This document shows, in pieces, positions 43,490 through 52,747 of a stretch of DNA of 64,000 nt. Source of the stretch: Plantibacter sp. Leaf314 (lineage in GTDB: Bacteria; Actinomycetota; Actinomycetes; Actinomycetales; Microbacteriaceae); the NCBI RefSeq assembly GCF_001423185.1, contig NZ_LMOB01000001.1, forward strand, positions 1,905,889-1,969,888. Reading direction: 5' to 3'. A program made the position numbers and the translations under genes. The notes beneath the pieces are model-generated. The model searched no databases and was not told the DNA's origin. It worked only from the letters and a program-made list of their open reading frames with translations. How positions within the stretch are numbered: the first letter of the stretch is position 1; each line of letters opens with the position of its first letter.

Positions 43490-44562
43490 CCCCGCTTCCT
43501 CCTCCGCGCAAGCAGCGCGATGAACACGGGCACCCCGACGAGTGCCGTCCCCACGCCCACCGGCAGCGGTGTCGGCGAGAACGCGACCCGCGAGCCGGCG
43601 TCAACCCACACCATGAAGATGGCGCCGATGATCGCGGTCGCCGGGATGAGCCGACCGTGCCGCGGTCCGACGAGCAGGCGGGCGGCGTGCGGGAGGACGA
43701 GGCCGACGAAGCCGATCGCCCCGGCGACGCTCACCAGGGTCGCCGTCATGAGGGCGGTGGCGATGAGGAGGACCGCCCGCGTCCGCCCCACGTGGATGCC
43801 GAGGGACGCGGCGACGTCTTCACCGAATGCGAAGGCGTCGAGCGCGTGGGCGTACCGCAGGCACAGCAGGGAGCCGGCGACGACGACGATCGCGCACAGG
43901 ATCACGTCGTCCCAGCGCACGCCCTCGAGTGAGCCGAGCAGCCAGAACATCACGCCGCGGGTCTCGTCGGAGTCGGCGAACGCGAAGATGACGAGCGACG
44001 TCAGCGCCGAGAACAGCTGGGTGCTGGCCACTCCGGCGAGCACGACCCGATCGGTGCCGCCGCCCGACAGCCGGGCCAGCAGGAGCACGAGTCCGAACGC
44101 GACGAGGGCTCCGATGAACGCGCCACCCGAGAGCCCGATCGACACCCCGCCGAGTCCGAGGATCCCGATGGCGACCGCGCCGGTCGATGCACCGGAGGAG
44201 ATGCCGAGGATGAACGGGTCGGCGAGGGGGTTCCGGAGCAGCGACTGCATGATGACGCCGCAGAGCCCGAGTCCGGCTCCGCACGCGGCGGCGACGAACG
44301 CCCTGGGCAGGCGCTCCTCCCACACGATCGCGTCCTTCGACAGTTTCACCGGGATGTCGGTGACGCCGAGGTGGTTCGTGACGATGTCGCGCACGTTGAC
44401 GAGCAGGATGTCGGCCGGGCCGAGGGTGATGGCCGCCCCCACCGAGATGAGCAGCAGCAGCACGCCGGCGAGGACGAGGACCGCGGCGATCACCGCCCGG
44501 CGGGCTCGGGGTGCAGGCCGCCGGGCGGTGTCGACGCGGGTCGCTGTATCCGGATTCGTCAC
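43486..44562 (-). CDS. iron/siderophore ABC transporter permease (FecCD family)
   Basis: A 358-residue FecCD-type permease with about ten hydrophobic segments. ERLPRAFVAAACGAGLGLCG, QSLLRNPLADPFILGISSGA and IGFVGLVLPHAARLLVGPRH are the family hallmarks. GTG 44562 gives the usual N terminus 11 bp after the binding-protein stop; the ribosome-binding site is weak. Confidence 0.93.
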   Translation of the reverse strand: MTNPDTATRVDTARRPAPRARRAVIAAVLVLAGVLLLLISVGAAITLGPADILLVNVRDIVTNHLGVTDIPVKLSKDAIVWEERLPRAFVAAACGAGLGLCGVIMQSLLRNPLADPFILGISSGASTGAVAIGILGLGGVSIGLSGGAFIGALVAFGLVLLLARLSGGGTDRVVLAGVASTQLFSALTSLVIFAFADSDETRGVMFWLLGSLEGVRWDDVILCAIVVVAGSLLCLRYAHALDAFAFGEDVAASLGIHVGRTRAVLLIATALMTATLVSVAGAIGFVGLVLPHAARLLVGPRHGRLIPATAIIGAIFMVWVDAGSRVAFSPTPLPVGVGTALVGVPVFIALLARRRKRG

Positions 44563-44573
44563 CGTGTGGGGGT

Positions 44574-45617
44574 TCAGAGCTCGTCCTCGTGCTCGACCCA
44601 CCACGCCTTGATCTTCTCGAGGCCGTCGACGAAGCGGATGGACGGGTTCAACTCGGCACCGTGGAGGGCGATGTACCGCTGGTTGCGGACCGCGTCGATG
44701 GTCTTCGTGAGTGGGTCGGACTCGAGGAACGCGATCTTGTCGGCGAGGCGGTCGCCGGGGAACCGGTCGCGTTGCAGGTCGCCGAGGACGAGCACCTTCG
44801 GGTCGCGGTCGACGAGGTCCTCCCAGGTGGTCGCCGGCCAGTCGTCGGTGGCTTCGGTGAAGACGTTCTCGAGGCCCGTGGTCGAGGCGAGGAGCGCGGC
44901 CGAGCCGAGTCCGCCGCCGACGTAGGGCGTCTTCGTGTCGGCGAACCAGAACGCGACGGTCGTGCCGTCGAAGTCGACACCCTCGGTCGCCTTCGCGGCC
45001 CTGGCCTGCAGATCGGCGACGAGTGTTGCTGCGCGGTCGGACACGTCGAAGACCTCGCCCATCTCGGTGATCTCCTGGTACAGCGCGTCGATGGTGAGCG
45101 GCGTCGTACGAGTGCCGCCGCCGTTGATGCTCGTGCCGTTGTCGCAGTCGGTGGGCGAAAGGTAGCTGGGGACACCGGTCTCGGCGAAGCGGTCGCGTGG
45201 GGCGACGCCGCCCTCGTTGAAGTGGCGGCCGAAGGAGGCGGTGACGAAGTCCGGGTCGGCTCCGAGGACGACCTCGTAGGTGGGGGCGTTGTCGGCCAGG
45301 CGTGGGACGTCGGCGTTGGCGGCGGCGAGGGTGTCGAGGACGGGGTCCGTCCAGGAGGCGGTGCCGACGATGCGGTCCTCGAGGCCGAGGGAGAGCAGGA
45401 TCTCGGTCGAGTTCTGGTCGAGGGAGACGACCCGCTGTGGTGCGGCGTCGATGGTGACCTCGGTTCCGCAGTTGTCGAGCGTGAGCGGGTACTCGGTCGC
45501 GCCCTGCCCTGCGGCGGCGGTCGACGCCGGTTCGACGGCTTCGGAGGCGCCACAGGCGGAGAGTCCGAGGGCGAGGACGGCTGCGAGGGCGAGACTGCTG
45601 GCGGCGCGCTGGTGCAC
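44574..45617 (-). CDS. iron/siderophore ABC transporter substrate-binding lipoprotein
   Basis: A 347-residue periplasmic-binding-type (BtuF/FepB) lipoprotein. The lipobox LSAC follows a signal peptide; RVVSLDQNSTEILLSLGLEDRIVG and the C-terminal NPSIRFVDGLEKIKAWW are typical. GTG 45617 follows AAGGAG. First gene of the import operon; a DtxR/IdeR-like box at 45649-45667 indicates repression by iron. Confidence 0.93.
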   Translation of the reverse strand: MHQRAASSLALAAVLALGLSACGASEAVEPASTAAAGQGATEYPLTLDNCGTEVTIDAAPQRVVSLDQNSTEILLSLGLEDRIVGTASWTDPVLDTLAAANADVPRLADNAPTYEVVLGADPDFVTASFGRHFNEGGVAPRDRFAETGVPSYLSPTDCDNGTSINGGGTRTTPLTIDALYQEITEMGEVFDVSDRAATLVADLQARAAKATEGVDFDGTTVAFWFADTKTPYVGGGLGSAALLASTTGLENVFTEATDDWPATTWEDLVDRDPKVLVLGDLQRDRFPGDRLADKIAFLESDPLTKTIDAVRNQRYIALHGAELNPSIRFVDGLEKIKAWWVEHEDEL

Positions 45618-45648
45618 GTCGACTCCTTCGTTCAGGGCGGGGACCTAG

Positions 45649-45667
45649 GAAGGATAGCCTTACCTGA
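45649..45667 (-). promoter_or_regulatory. DtxR/IdeR-like iron box
   Basis: On the minus strand TCAGGTAAGGCTATCCTTC matches the DtxR/IdeR consensus (TTAGGTTAGGCTAACCTAA) at 14 of 19 positions, with the central TAGGCTA-like core largely kept. It lies 32 bp upstream of the binding-protein start, in the promoter region of the iron ABC operon. Confidence 0.75.
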
Positions 45668-45777
45668 CTGGTGGGGGCGAATCGGCCCTGTACGGTCCTC
45701 CGAGCACCCGACTGAGCGGGTCGACGACCCCCGGGCTGATGCCCAGCACTGACCGCTCCTCCAGATACGCTCGCGGC

Positions 45778-46506
45778 ATGACCCAGGCACGTTGGCAGAA
45801 GCTCACTGAATGGCCTCTCGTGATCGCTGCGGTCGTCTTCCTCGCGGCGTACTCGTACGAGGTGATCGCCGAACCCGGCGGAAGCGTCGCCGAGGTCATC
45901 ATTGCGGCGACGTGGGTGGTCTTCGTGGCCGACTACGCGGTCAATCTGGTGCTCGCGAGACCACGATGGCGATGGTTCTCCACACACCTTCTCGACCTCG
46001 CGATCGTCGTCCTCCCGATGCTCCGGCCGTTGCGCCTGCTCCGGCTCGTCACGCTCCTGGCGATACTGAACCGGACCGCCGGCGCCGCCTTCCGAGGACG
46101 GGTCATCATCTATGCCGCGGGCGCGTCCACCCTCCTGGTGTACGTCGCAGGTCTTGCGGTCCTTGATGCCGAACGCGGCGGTGACGGCTCGATCCAGACA
46201 CTCGGCCAAGCCCTCTGGTGGGCATTCGTGACCATCACCACCGTCGGCTACGGCGACTATTTTCCCGTGACGTACACCGGACAGTTGGTTGCCGTCGGAG
46301 TCATGATCGGCGGGATCGCCCTCATCGGTGTCGTCACTGCCACCCTCGCCTCATGGATCGTCGAGCGCGTCGAGCAGAAGGAGGCCGCATCCGAAGCGAT
46401 CACCAGTGCGCACATCGAAGCACTCACGACCGAGATCGCGTCGCTTCGGCAGCTCATCGAAGGGACAGTGAGCGAGACGCTTCCGGACGACGCATCATCG
46501 AAGTAA
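45778..46506 (+). CDS. potassium channel family protein
   Basis: A 242-residue voltage-gated-type K+ channel: S1-S4-like helices with Arg-rich RPLRLLRLVTLL, pore helix WWAFVTITT and selectivity filter TVGYGDYFP, then a C-terminal coiled coil (ERVEQKEAASEAITSAHIEAL) for tetramerisation. ATG 45778 lies 6 nt after TACGCT; an in-frame ATG at 45739 would add 13 residues without a better signal. Confidence 0.93.
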   Translation: MTQARWQKLTEWPLVIAAVVFLAAYSYEVIAEPGGSVAEVIIAATWVVFVADYAVNLVLARPRWRWFSTHLLDLAIVVLPMLRPLRLLRLVTLLAILNRTAGAAFRGRVIIYAAGASTLLVYVAGLAVLDAERGGDGSIQTLGQALWWAFVTITTVGYGDYFPVTYTGQLVAVGVMIGGIALIGVVTATLASWIVERVEQKEAASEAITSAHIEALTTEIASLRQLIEGTVSETLPDDASSK

Positions 46507-46543
46507 TTGCAGACCCACTACATTCCTTCTGAGAGCGCGCAGC

Positions 46544-46987
46544 ATGAAGAGCCCAGAGCAACGTGAAGAGTGGCGCCGCCAAGCGCGCGAGCCAGACCCC
46601 AGCGTCCGCTGGAACCTGACATCCCGCGAGAATCTCCCCGAAGAGATCTTCGCCATCCTCACCGCGGACGATGACTTCATGGTTGCGTCAGGTGTGGCCC
46701 ACAACTACACCGCTCCCGCATGGGTGCTCGACGAGTTATACACACGCGCAGGTCTCCACGAGATCGCTGCCACGAACCCGAACGCACGGCCCGAGCTCAA
46801 AGACCAAGCCCCCATCGGTTCGTTCAGTCGAAACTCGATCGACCGGTACCTCGAGCAACGCAACGCCTCGCTCGCTCGTCGACGCCAACTCACTAGCTTG
46901 TACGAGCACGGCGTTCATCCCGGCGGCCCGCTCCTTGGGACGGTCTGGGCCTCGATTCATGGGCAATCCGTTTTCTCAGAAGACTGA
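46544..46987 (+). CDS. hypothetical protein, possibly leucine-rich-repeat-variant type
   Basis: A 147-residue soluble, helical protein. DPSVRWNLTSRENLPEEIF and VASGVAHNYTAPAWVLDEL resemble leucine-rich-repeat-variant repeats, by eye only. Base composition is lower in GC than genes to its left. It stands at the left border of the accessory region. Confidence 0.6.
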   Translation: MKSPEQREEWRRQAREPDPSVRWNLTSRENLPEEIFAILTADDDFMVASGVAHNYTAPAWVLDELYTRAGLHEIAATNPNARPELKDQAPIGSFSRNSIDRYLEQRNASLARRRQLTSLYEHGVHPGGPLLGTVWASIHGQSVFSED

Positions 46988-47130
46988 TACCGGCACCCTG
47001 CCCAATGGCGTGAGTCATCGGGCACATCTGAGACGTGTCGGAAAAAGCAACAGGTTTACAAGACACACGGGGCGTCGATGACTGCGGCGAGCTCAAGTGC
47101 AGAAAGCTACAGATCTCAGCGGTGGTCACT

Positions 47131-47194
47131 TGTCTCAAAAACTTGTCTCAACTCTTGGTGTGTCTCATCGAGACTCGCACCGATTTCTGAGACA
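47131..47194. repeat. TGTCTCA/TGAGACA repeats upstream of the recombinase (candidate res site)
   Basis: TGTCTCA occurs at 47131-47137, 47144-47150 and 47161-47167, and inverted TGAGACA at 47188-47194; a near copy TGAGACG is at 47029-47035. The 47161 copy is also part of GTCTC-ATC-GAGAC. Four copies in 64 bp immediately before a serine recombinase start fit resolvase-binding subsites, and the last copy would cover its promoter (autorepression). Confidence 0.6.
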
Positions 47195-47204
47195 GGCTGA
47201 CGCC

Positions 47205-47831
47205 ATGAGGCAGATCGGGTACACCAGAGTCAGCACGGCCGGCCAGGGCGCGCAGCTGCAGCTCGACGCGCTCATCGATGCCGGCGTCCAGAAACGTGAC
47301 GTGTTCGCGGACGTGACCTCTGGCAGCAAGACCGCAATCGAGCGTCCGGGCATGACGAAACTGCTCGAGTACGCCGAAGCAGGCGACACCGTGATTGTTT
47401 GGCGCATCGACCGCCTAGGCCGATCTCTCATCGACGTCCTCAACACCGTCGAGCTCCTGCGCGGCCGCGGCGTCCACGTACGATCACTCTCCGATGGAAT
47501 CGACCCCGCGACGTCGACGGGCCGACTGATGCTCCATATGCTCGCCACGCTGGCCGAGTATGAGCGCGAGCTGATCGTCGAGCGCGTGAACGCGGGCATC
47601 GCCGCGGCGCGCGAATCGGGCACCCGATTCGGACGCCCGCCGGTGAACCCTGATGTGATCGCCGAGAAACTCGCGATCGTTGCCGAAGCCCGCAGCCGCG
47701 GCCGGACCGCCGCAGAGGCGGCCTCTCTCGTGGGCTGGAGCCGAGCGACGCTCTACAGACATCAGGTCGGCTTCAGAAACGAAACTGCTCACTCTGCTGA
47801 GGCTTCGAGTGGCTCGGGTTTCCGCGACTAG
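47205..47831 (+). CDS. serine recombinase (resolvase/invertase family)
   Basis: A 208-residue small serine recombinase (Tn3 resolvase/Hin type). The catalytic Ser10 is in GYTRVSTAGQ; RIDRLGRSLIDVL and EYERELIVERVNAGIAAARE are the other conserved regions; the C terminus has the HTH AAEAASLVGWSRATLYRH. ATG 47205 is the canonical start. No transposase adjoins it, so it may be a resolvase left from a transposon or plasmid, or an invertase. Confidence 0.94.
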   Translation: MRQIGYTRVSTAGQGAQLQLDALIDAGVQKRDVFADVTSGSKTAIERPGMTKLLEYAEAGDTVIVWRIDRLGRSLIDVLNTVELLRGRGVHVRSLSDGIDPATSTGRLMLHMLATLAEYERELIVERVNAGIAAARESGTRFGRPPVNPDVIAEKLAIVAEARSRGRTAAEAASLVGWSRATLYRHQVGFRNETAHSAEASSGSGFRD

Positions 47832-48061
47832 TTCTAGCATCCGACGCACGCAGGACGCCCTACCGGCTGGGGCCGCTCGGAAGGTACCGAATCCTGCAGT
47901 CCTCGCTCGCGCTCATGGCACCACCGTCCTGTGCTGAATATCGCCTACCAAAGCGATGGCCACACCCTTTCGCGCGACCACGACAGGCCGGCGCCGCAAA
48001 CAGGAATGCTGCTTTCGCAGATGACGTGCTTTTTTGAGAGCCGCAGGGAAGAATCGACATC

Positions 48062-49648
48062 ATGAGCGTTATCTATCGGTCCCTATGGTCAGACCAAATC
48101 GAATCAGATCGGGGAACTGGCGTTAGTCGGCTCAAGCTCCGTGTTGCAGCCTGGACCCAGGAGCGGACTTCACCAGCAGAAATCCCGGAGGGGCAAAGCT
48201 CGTACGAGGTCTCTCAGGGGAGACAGCGGTCGGTTTTTCTAAGATCCTTCGCCGACGACTCATTCGAATTGACAGCGACCGACCATATTCCGACCGACCC
48301 CACGGAGTGGATAACGACCGTTCGAGTTGTTCGAGATGGCAGCAGCGTTCATACATCTGTCGAGCTGAGCATGTCATCCGACGATCTCGCCCTGAGGGTG
48401 TCGGTTGGCAGACCCCGGATCGTTCATGAATTGCTGGACGCATCGAAAAGACCCCACCTGGGAGCGAGTCGCATTTTGCAGGAGCACCTCTCGGTTCCAG
48501 AGAACGGGATTGGGATCCTCACGGATTTGCTTGCGAACCAAGATCGCACGCTTCCGGTCATCGTTTGCGCCGAACCGGCCCATTCGAAGGACGATACGTG
48601 GCTGCTTCTCGCAGCGAAGATCGCCGCACGAGCCGAAGGTATCGCAACCGTGGTAACCATCAGTGACAGCGCCGCAGCAGCGTTCAAGAGCGAGTTCGGC
48701 TCTCTCGCAATTTGGGATGGAGGTGTACGTATCTACGCCCCCGGCTCGGTGACCAAGGAGTCGGAAGGTTGGCGACACCGCTACTACGTTAGGTCCCGAG
48801 TGGAGTCGGCCAAGCAGCAGACCATCGATCGCATCGTCTACTCCGTCGCACAGCTGTCAGCTAGACGTCGTGTACCCGAGGTGTTCCGGATCTTCGGACA
48901 TCAGTCGGAGGTACCGTCGGGCACACCGGACGGGATGGTGCCTGAGAGCGAGCTGCTCAGCGCGCAGGAACGGTGGGAATTTGACCTCGAAGTTGCCAGG
49001 GACGAGCAGAGTGCGCTCGAGCGCGAACTCTCCAGTGCCAATGGTCACCTAGCGCGCCTAAAGGCCGCCCTCATTGACGGAGGCCACGCCGATTTGCTCT
49101 GGGGAACCGAGCATGAAGAGTTGACCTCGATTCCAGACTCCGTCCAGTACACGTCCGAAGCGGCGATGGCAGCTCAGGCCTACTTGTCTGAGTGGCTTAC
49201 TCTGCCTGACTCGGCAATCCGCGAGCTTGAGGACGTGGACAGCGCCCCGGAAGCCTACAACTGGGGAAACAAGACCTGGCGTGGACTCCGCGCTCTGGCC
49301 GCGTACGCTGAGGACCGTGCTGGCGGTTGGGACAAGGGTGGATTCTGGGAGTGGTGCGCGTCGGGGCCACTGCTCGGCTGGCCGGCGACAACCAAAAAGC
49401 TGTCTATGACTGAGAGCGAGTCCGTTCAGAACAGTGACAAATTGAAGCGCGCACGCATTTTCAAGATTGATCGTGCCGTCCATGGATCCGGCGAGCTAAA
49501 GATGCTCGCCCATCTGAAGATCTCGGAAGGTGGGGGAAGTTTGGCACCCAGAGTGTACTTCCACGACGATACCGGTGGGCCCACGAAGAAGGTTCATATC
49601 GGACTCGTCGGTCCGCACTATCTTGTCCCGAACAAATCAACCAACTGA
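48062..49648 (+). CDS. uncharacterised 528-residue protein, candidate defence gene
   Basis: Not recognised as a named family. The N-terminal ~290 residues form an alpha/beta region (strands such as VIVCAEPAHSKDDTWLLLA); 300-345 is a charged coiled coil (RWEFDLEVARDEQSALEREL); the C-terminal ~130 residues look like a separate conserved domain with SGPLLGWPATTKKLSMTES, LKISEGGGSLAPRVYFHDD and a final GLVGPHYLVPN. No signal peptide or membrane helix. GGGAAG precedes the ATG. Codons are richer in A/T than in flanking chromosome. It lies between the recombinase and the OLD nuclease, so a defence role is plausible but only inferred. Confidence 0.75.
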   Translation: MSVIYRSLWSDQIESDRGTGVSRLKLRVAAWTQERTSPAEIPEGQSSYEVSQGRQRSVFLRSFADDSFELTATDHIPTDPTEWITTVRVVRDGSSVHTSVELSMSSDDLALRVSVGRPRIVHELLDASKRPHLGASRILQEHLSVPENGIGILTDLLANQDRTLPVIVCAEPAHSKDDTWLLLAAKIAARAEGIATVVTISDSAAAAFKSEFGSLAIWDGGVRIYAPGSVTKESEGWRHRYYVRSRVESAKQQTIDRIVYSVAQLSARRRVPEVFRIFGHQSEVPSGTPDGMVPESELLSAQERWEFDLEVARDEQSALERELSSANGHLARLKAALIDGGHADLLWGTEHEELTSIPDSVQYTSEAAMAAQAYLSEWLTLPDSAIRELEDVDSAPEAYNWGNKTWRGLRALAAYAEDRAGGWDKGGFWEWCASGPLLGWPATTKKLSMTESESVQNSDKLKRARIFKIDRAVHGSGELKMLAHLKISEGGGSLAPRVYFHDDTGGPTKKVHIGLVGPHYLVPNKSTN

Positions 49649-50088
49649 CGCCAGTTCGGTAGTCGGCGCTTGCACATGGCCAAAGCGAAGATGCAGGCGA
49701 ATGCGTCAGCGAGCATGGGGTGGGGTCGGCGAACTGACGGCACGCAACAACATTCGTTCGAGTGTTCGACCTCCGGAGGCTAGGAGCCAGCACCCGTCAC
49801 AAGAATGATGCCGGCCTCATCACGCTCGGGTGAAATCAGCGACCGTTCCACGTAGGTCGCGCACCGGGATTCTCTAGTGCCTTCATCAGACATGATTTCG
49901 TGGCGACCTGGGGCCCTGCGGGGCCTGCAACGTTTCAGCTCCGATGCGGTCATGACGTCCGTTCACGTTTCCGCGACCGCCGAATGGTTTCGACACGAGC
50001 GGGACGTCAGATAACTCTTGCGCGATGTCGGTGGTCGGTGGTGTGATCGACACCGTCGGTGCAGTTCTGACGTACAAGAGGAGTGATC
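49649..50088. other. 440-bp gap without a convincing gene
   Basis: Only short overlapping frames are present, none with a good start and codon pattern. A GC-rich inverted stretch (GGGGCCCTGCGGGGCC) lies near 49913-49928. No RNA gene, terminator with T-tract or mobile-element end could be identified. Confidence 0.4.
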
Positions 50089-50280
50089 ATGAGAACGGGA
50101 TTCGTTCGCGTCCGTCACGCTTCGCCTCCGGTTCCGAGCGGTTGCCGCTGGTGTGGCCGAGAGCGAGGCAGCCATGGTTTGTACTTCACCCGGTCGGTCG
50201 GAAACCACTTCTTCATTGAGCCGACGTCGCAGCAGCGTCTGGCACGGATGCGGGCTAGGCGGGCTACTTCGCGAGGCTGA
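50089..50280 (+). CDS. 63-residue Cys-containing small protein
   Basis: A short basic protein with a CRWCG pair, a central HG...YF segment and the ending EPTSQQRLARMRARRA. This pattern (two Cys, aromatic middle, helical Arg-rich end) is seen in small phage- and plasmid-type proteins of actinobacteria; function unknown. AGAGGAG lies at the right spacing from ATG 50089. Its last 17 bp overlap the convergent end of the OLD nuclease gene. Confidence 0.6.
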   Translation: MRTGFVRVRHASPPVPSGCRWCGRERGSHGLYFTRSVGNHFFIEPTSQQRLARMRARRATSRG

Positions 50281-52078
50281 CGAGCGCGTCGAACTTATCC
50301 CGCAAGTCCAGCGGGACGTCGTCCGATGTTTTCAGGCTCAGTGCCAAGCCGACGAGCATGTCTGGCTTCCCTGAAGGCGCGGTCGCCTCGTCAGTACCAG
50401 TGCGAACCATCTGCAGGATGTCCTGGCTGAACTTGCCTACTCGGTGTGCGTTGAAGTCATCGGCCATCCACGTGCGAGTGGGCGCGTCAGCACGTGGCCA
50501 AGAGTCGTTTGCCGCTGCAGCCCACTGTTCGTCCGAGAAGATTTCCTCAATCTCGGCCGGATCACCGAGATAGAAGCACTGCCTCTCCGGGTCGAGTCCG
50601 GCGCGGCGGAGCTTATTCGGACTGAACACGTGCTTCGCGTTGGTCCGAGAGTCCTCGTCCACGAGGAACACGACGTTGCGATCGTGGCTGTGGAGAAATT
50701 CAGCGAAGTACCGGGCTCCTTCATTGTTACTGCATGGCCAGATCGCGATACCGCAGGACTCGAGGTGGCGACCGGTGGCGAGCTTGAATAGGACTGGGAG
50801 CGCCCGCGCCTCGGAGGCGCCCTCTACTCCGACGAACAGTCGCTCGTGGAGGAGGACCGTATTGCGAAGCCCCACGCTCGCAGCTATCGCCCCGAGATGC
50901 GACCCAACTGCAGAATCATCGGCGAGGCGTTCGATCACCGTCCGGTGGTCTTCATGTCGGACGTGCACGACGTCGCTGATGTCGGTGCCGTCGATCAGAT
51001 TCATAGAGTGGGAGGCGATGACGACGGTCACCTTCTCGTTCTTGGTTTGTTCGTGAATGAGGGCCATCAATTCGCGCTGGTGCCCGTAGTCGAGGTGAGT
51101 GTCAGGCTCGTCATACAGCAGCACCACGTCGTCCCCAGACTCGGCGAGGAGCGTCGCGTTGTACTCCCAGATCGCCAACGCAACACGCCGCGCCCGCCCG
51201 GCACCGGAGAGCTGCAAGTTGATGTCCTCGCCGGCTTGATTGGTGACGGTGATGTCGGTCGACTTCAGGCCGTTGGCGCTGGTGAAACTGACCGTCGGCC
51301 TGATCTGCACGTCCCCGATGTCTCGGACCTTCTCCATGATGTGCTGCCGGATTGTGTCTGCGTCTTCGACCAGGCGTGTCTCGAGGTCTGCTTCGATTGT
51401 GCGGACGTTGCCTCTAAGGTCGTCGGATTCGAGGTGTTGCCGATAGGCGGTCGTCAGAGTGTCTTTAATCGCCACCTCGGCGTCGACTGCGCTAGTTGCG
51501 TCGAAACGACGCCCTGCTGGCAACGCTTTACCGAGGGCAGGAGTCGCGTTCACCCATTCCGTAGTCTGTGGCGCGGCAGCAGCGGCAGCTTCCAACCTTT
51601 CGAGAAGTTCCGCTTTTTTGCCCTTTGATGTGTCCAGGTCGAGCGTCTTCAACCGGTCCTCGAGCTGAGCTACTCCGAGCGTCTCCAAATCACGCAGTCG
51701 CGTGTCGGTCGGTACTGAACACTGCACCTCTAGCACTGCTTTCGCTTCGGCTCGAACTATGCGACGAACCTGCAATGACGAAGCACCGAATGTGGTCGCC
51801 TCATCCTTATCGAGCATGAACTCGCCTGCGACCCAGGTTTCCGGAACGCGTTCGATACCACCGTCTGACGCAGATCTGAACGTCTCGTCGGCGATGCTCA
51901 AGTAGGTGCGATCCGATTCAGTGAGTGTATAGCCGTCGAGGAGGAACAGAATCGCGTGGATGATTGCAGACTTGCCCGCATCGTTGTGTCCAGCGAGCAC
52001 GGTCGGAGATCCGAGCTCAAGCTCGGAAAGCTCCCGGATCGATCGGAACCCCGCAACAGAAACACTCCGCAACCGCAC
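50264..52078 (-). CDS. OLD family ATP-dependent endonuclease (class 1, AAA + TOPRIM) with SAP-like insert
   Basis: A 604-residue ABC/SMC-type ATPase fused to a TOPRIM nuclease. Walker A GHNDAGKS (30-37), signature LSGAG (290-294), Walker B VVLLYDE (318-324), H-loop ASHS, TOPRIM Glu419 in GVEGASEAR and the DxD pair in VDED (474-476). Residues ~131-163 (VAQLEDRLKTLDLDTSKGKK) match a SAP DNA-binding motif inserted in the ATPase. GTG 52078 follows GGGGGGAG; the frame could extend to 52276 but that part looks non-coding. OLD proteins act in phage defence; Gabija pairs one with a UvrD helicase, which is absent here. Confidence 0.92.
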   Translation of the reverse strand: MRLRSVSVAGFRSIRELSELELGSPTVLAGHNDAGKSAIIHAILFLLDGYTLTESDRTYLSIADETFRSASDGGIERVPETWVAGEFMLDKDEATTFGASSLQVRRIVRAEAKAVLEVQCSVPTDTRLRDLETLGVAQLEDRLKTLDLDTSKGKKAELLERLEAAAAAAPQTTEWVNATPALGKALPAGRRFDATSAVDAEVAIKDTLTTAYRQHLESDDLRGNVRTIEADLETRLVEDADTIRQHIMEKVRDIGDVQIRPTVSFTSANGLKSTDITVTNQAGEDINLQLSGAGRARRVALAIWEYNATLLAESGDDVVLLYDEPDTHLDYGHQRELMALIHEQTKNEKVTVVIASHSMNLIDGTDISDVVHVRHEDHRTVIERLADDSAVGSHLGAIAASVGLRNTVLLHERLFVGVEGASEARALPVLFKLATGRHLESCGIAIWPCSNNEGARYFAEFLHSHDRNVVFLVDEDSRTNAKHVFSPNKLRRAGLDPERQCFYLGDPAEIEEIFSDEQWAAAANDSWPRADAPTRTWMADDFNAHRVGKFSQDILQMVRTGTDEATAPSGKPDMLVGLALSLKTSDDVPLDLRDKFDALVSLAK

Positions 52079-52747
52079 GTTACTCCCCCCATCCGACGAC
52101 AATACTCCCGAGTCTACGAGCACCAGCGCGGCAGCCGACACACCCCGTTCGGGTGCGAACTCCTCGGTTATCCGTAGAGTCCCGCTCGGAGCTCGGCGGA
52201 ACCTATGGCGATAGATTCCACTCAAGGCCTTTCCTTCGATCGGCTTAGCGATTGTCGGCATGCCGCCGCGTAGCACTCTGTTCTATCGATTCTCCGACTG
52301 CTGGCGGATGCGGTGGGAAGTACCACCGCTAGCGATTGGCCGGATTGACAAATCTGGCGATTCTAAGCGATCGCGCCGCTCTCGCTCCCAGCAGCACCCT
52401 TGCGGGTAACTAAGTCGGGCAGGGTATACGGGCATCCCGGCAATGGCGCGACGGCGACTCGAAGCTGGCGACGGTAGCGCCCGGTGACCGACCTGCTAGC
52501 GGGCTGCCGGGTTCTCGCCTAATGCAGAGGCAGGCTCGGCTCGAATCACAACTGTGCAGCCATCCACTCGTGTGGTGCTATCGAATGTCGGTACCCGTAT
52601 GTACTGTTAGATCCCCGAAGCAGGGCCATCTCGAGATCCGGGGTGGAGAGCAGCCGTCGAATGCGCAGCCAGGATGACAGTGCACTCGCTCTTCCCATAA
52701 AAGGCGACACGTCAGCTGCTTCGGTCCGCACGGGGGAGCGGCGCACC
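52079..52747. other. intergenic region between OLD nuclease and CBASS genes
   Basis: About 470-670 bp, depending on the OLD start. No convincing gene is seen. It should hold the divergent promoters: TATACG at about 52429 could be a -10, with TTGCGG upstream as a loose -35. A T-loop-like GGCTCGAATCA near 52534 does not sit in a tRNA cloverleaf. No att-like repeat was found. Confidence 0.4.

Noticed and set aside
49740..49790. A possible SOS (LexA) box near CGTTCGAGTGTTCG
   Set aside because: It does not fit the CGAACNNNNGTTCG consensus on either strand.
52500..52560. A tRNA-like GGCTCGAATCA T-loop pattern near a possible island edge
   Set aside because: No acceptor stem, D-arm or anticodon arm can be folded around it.
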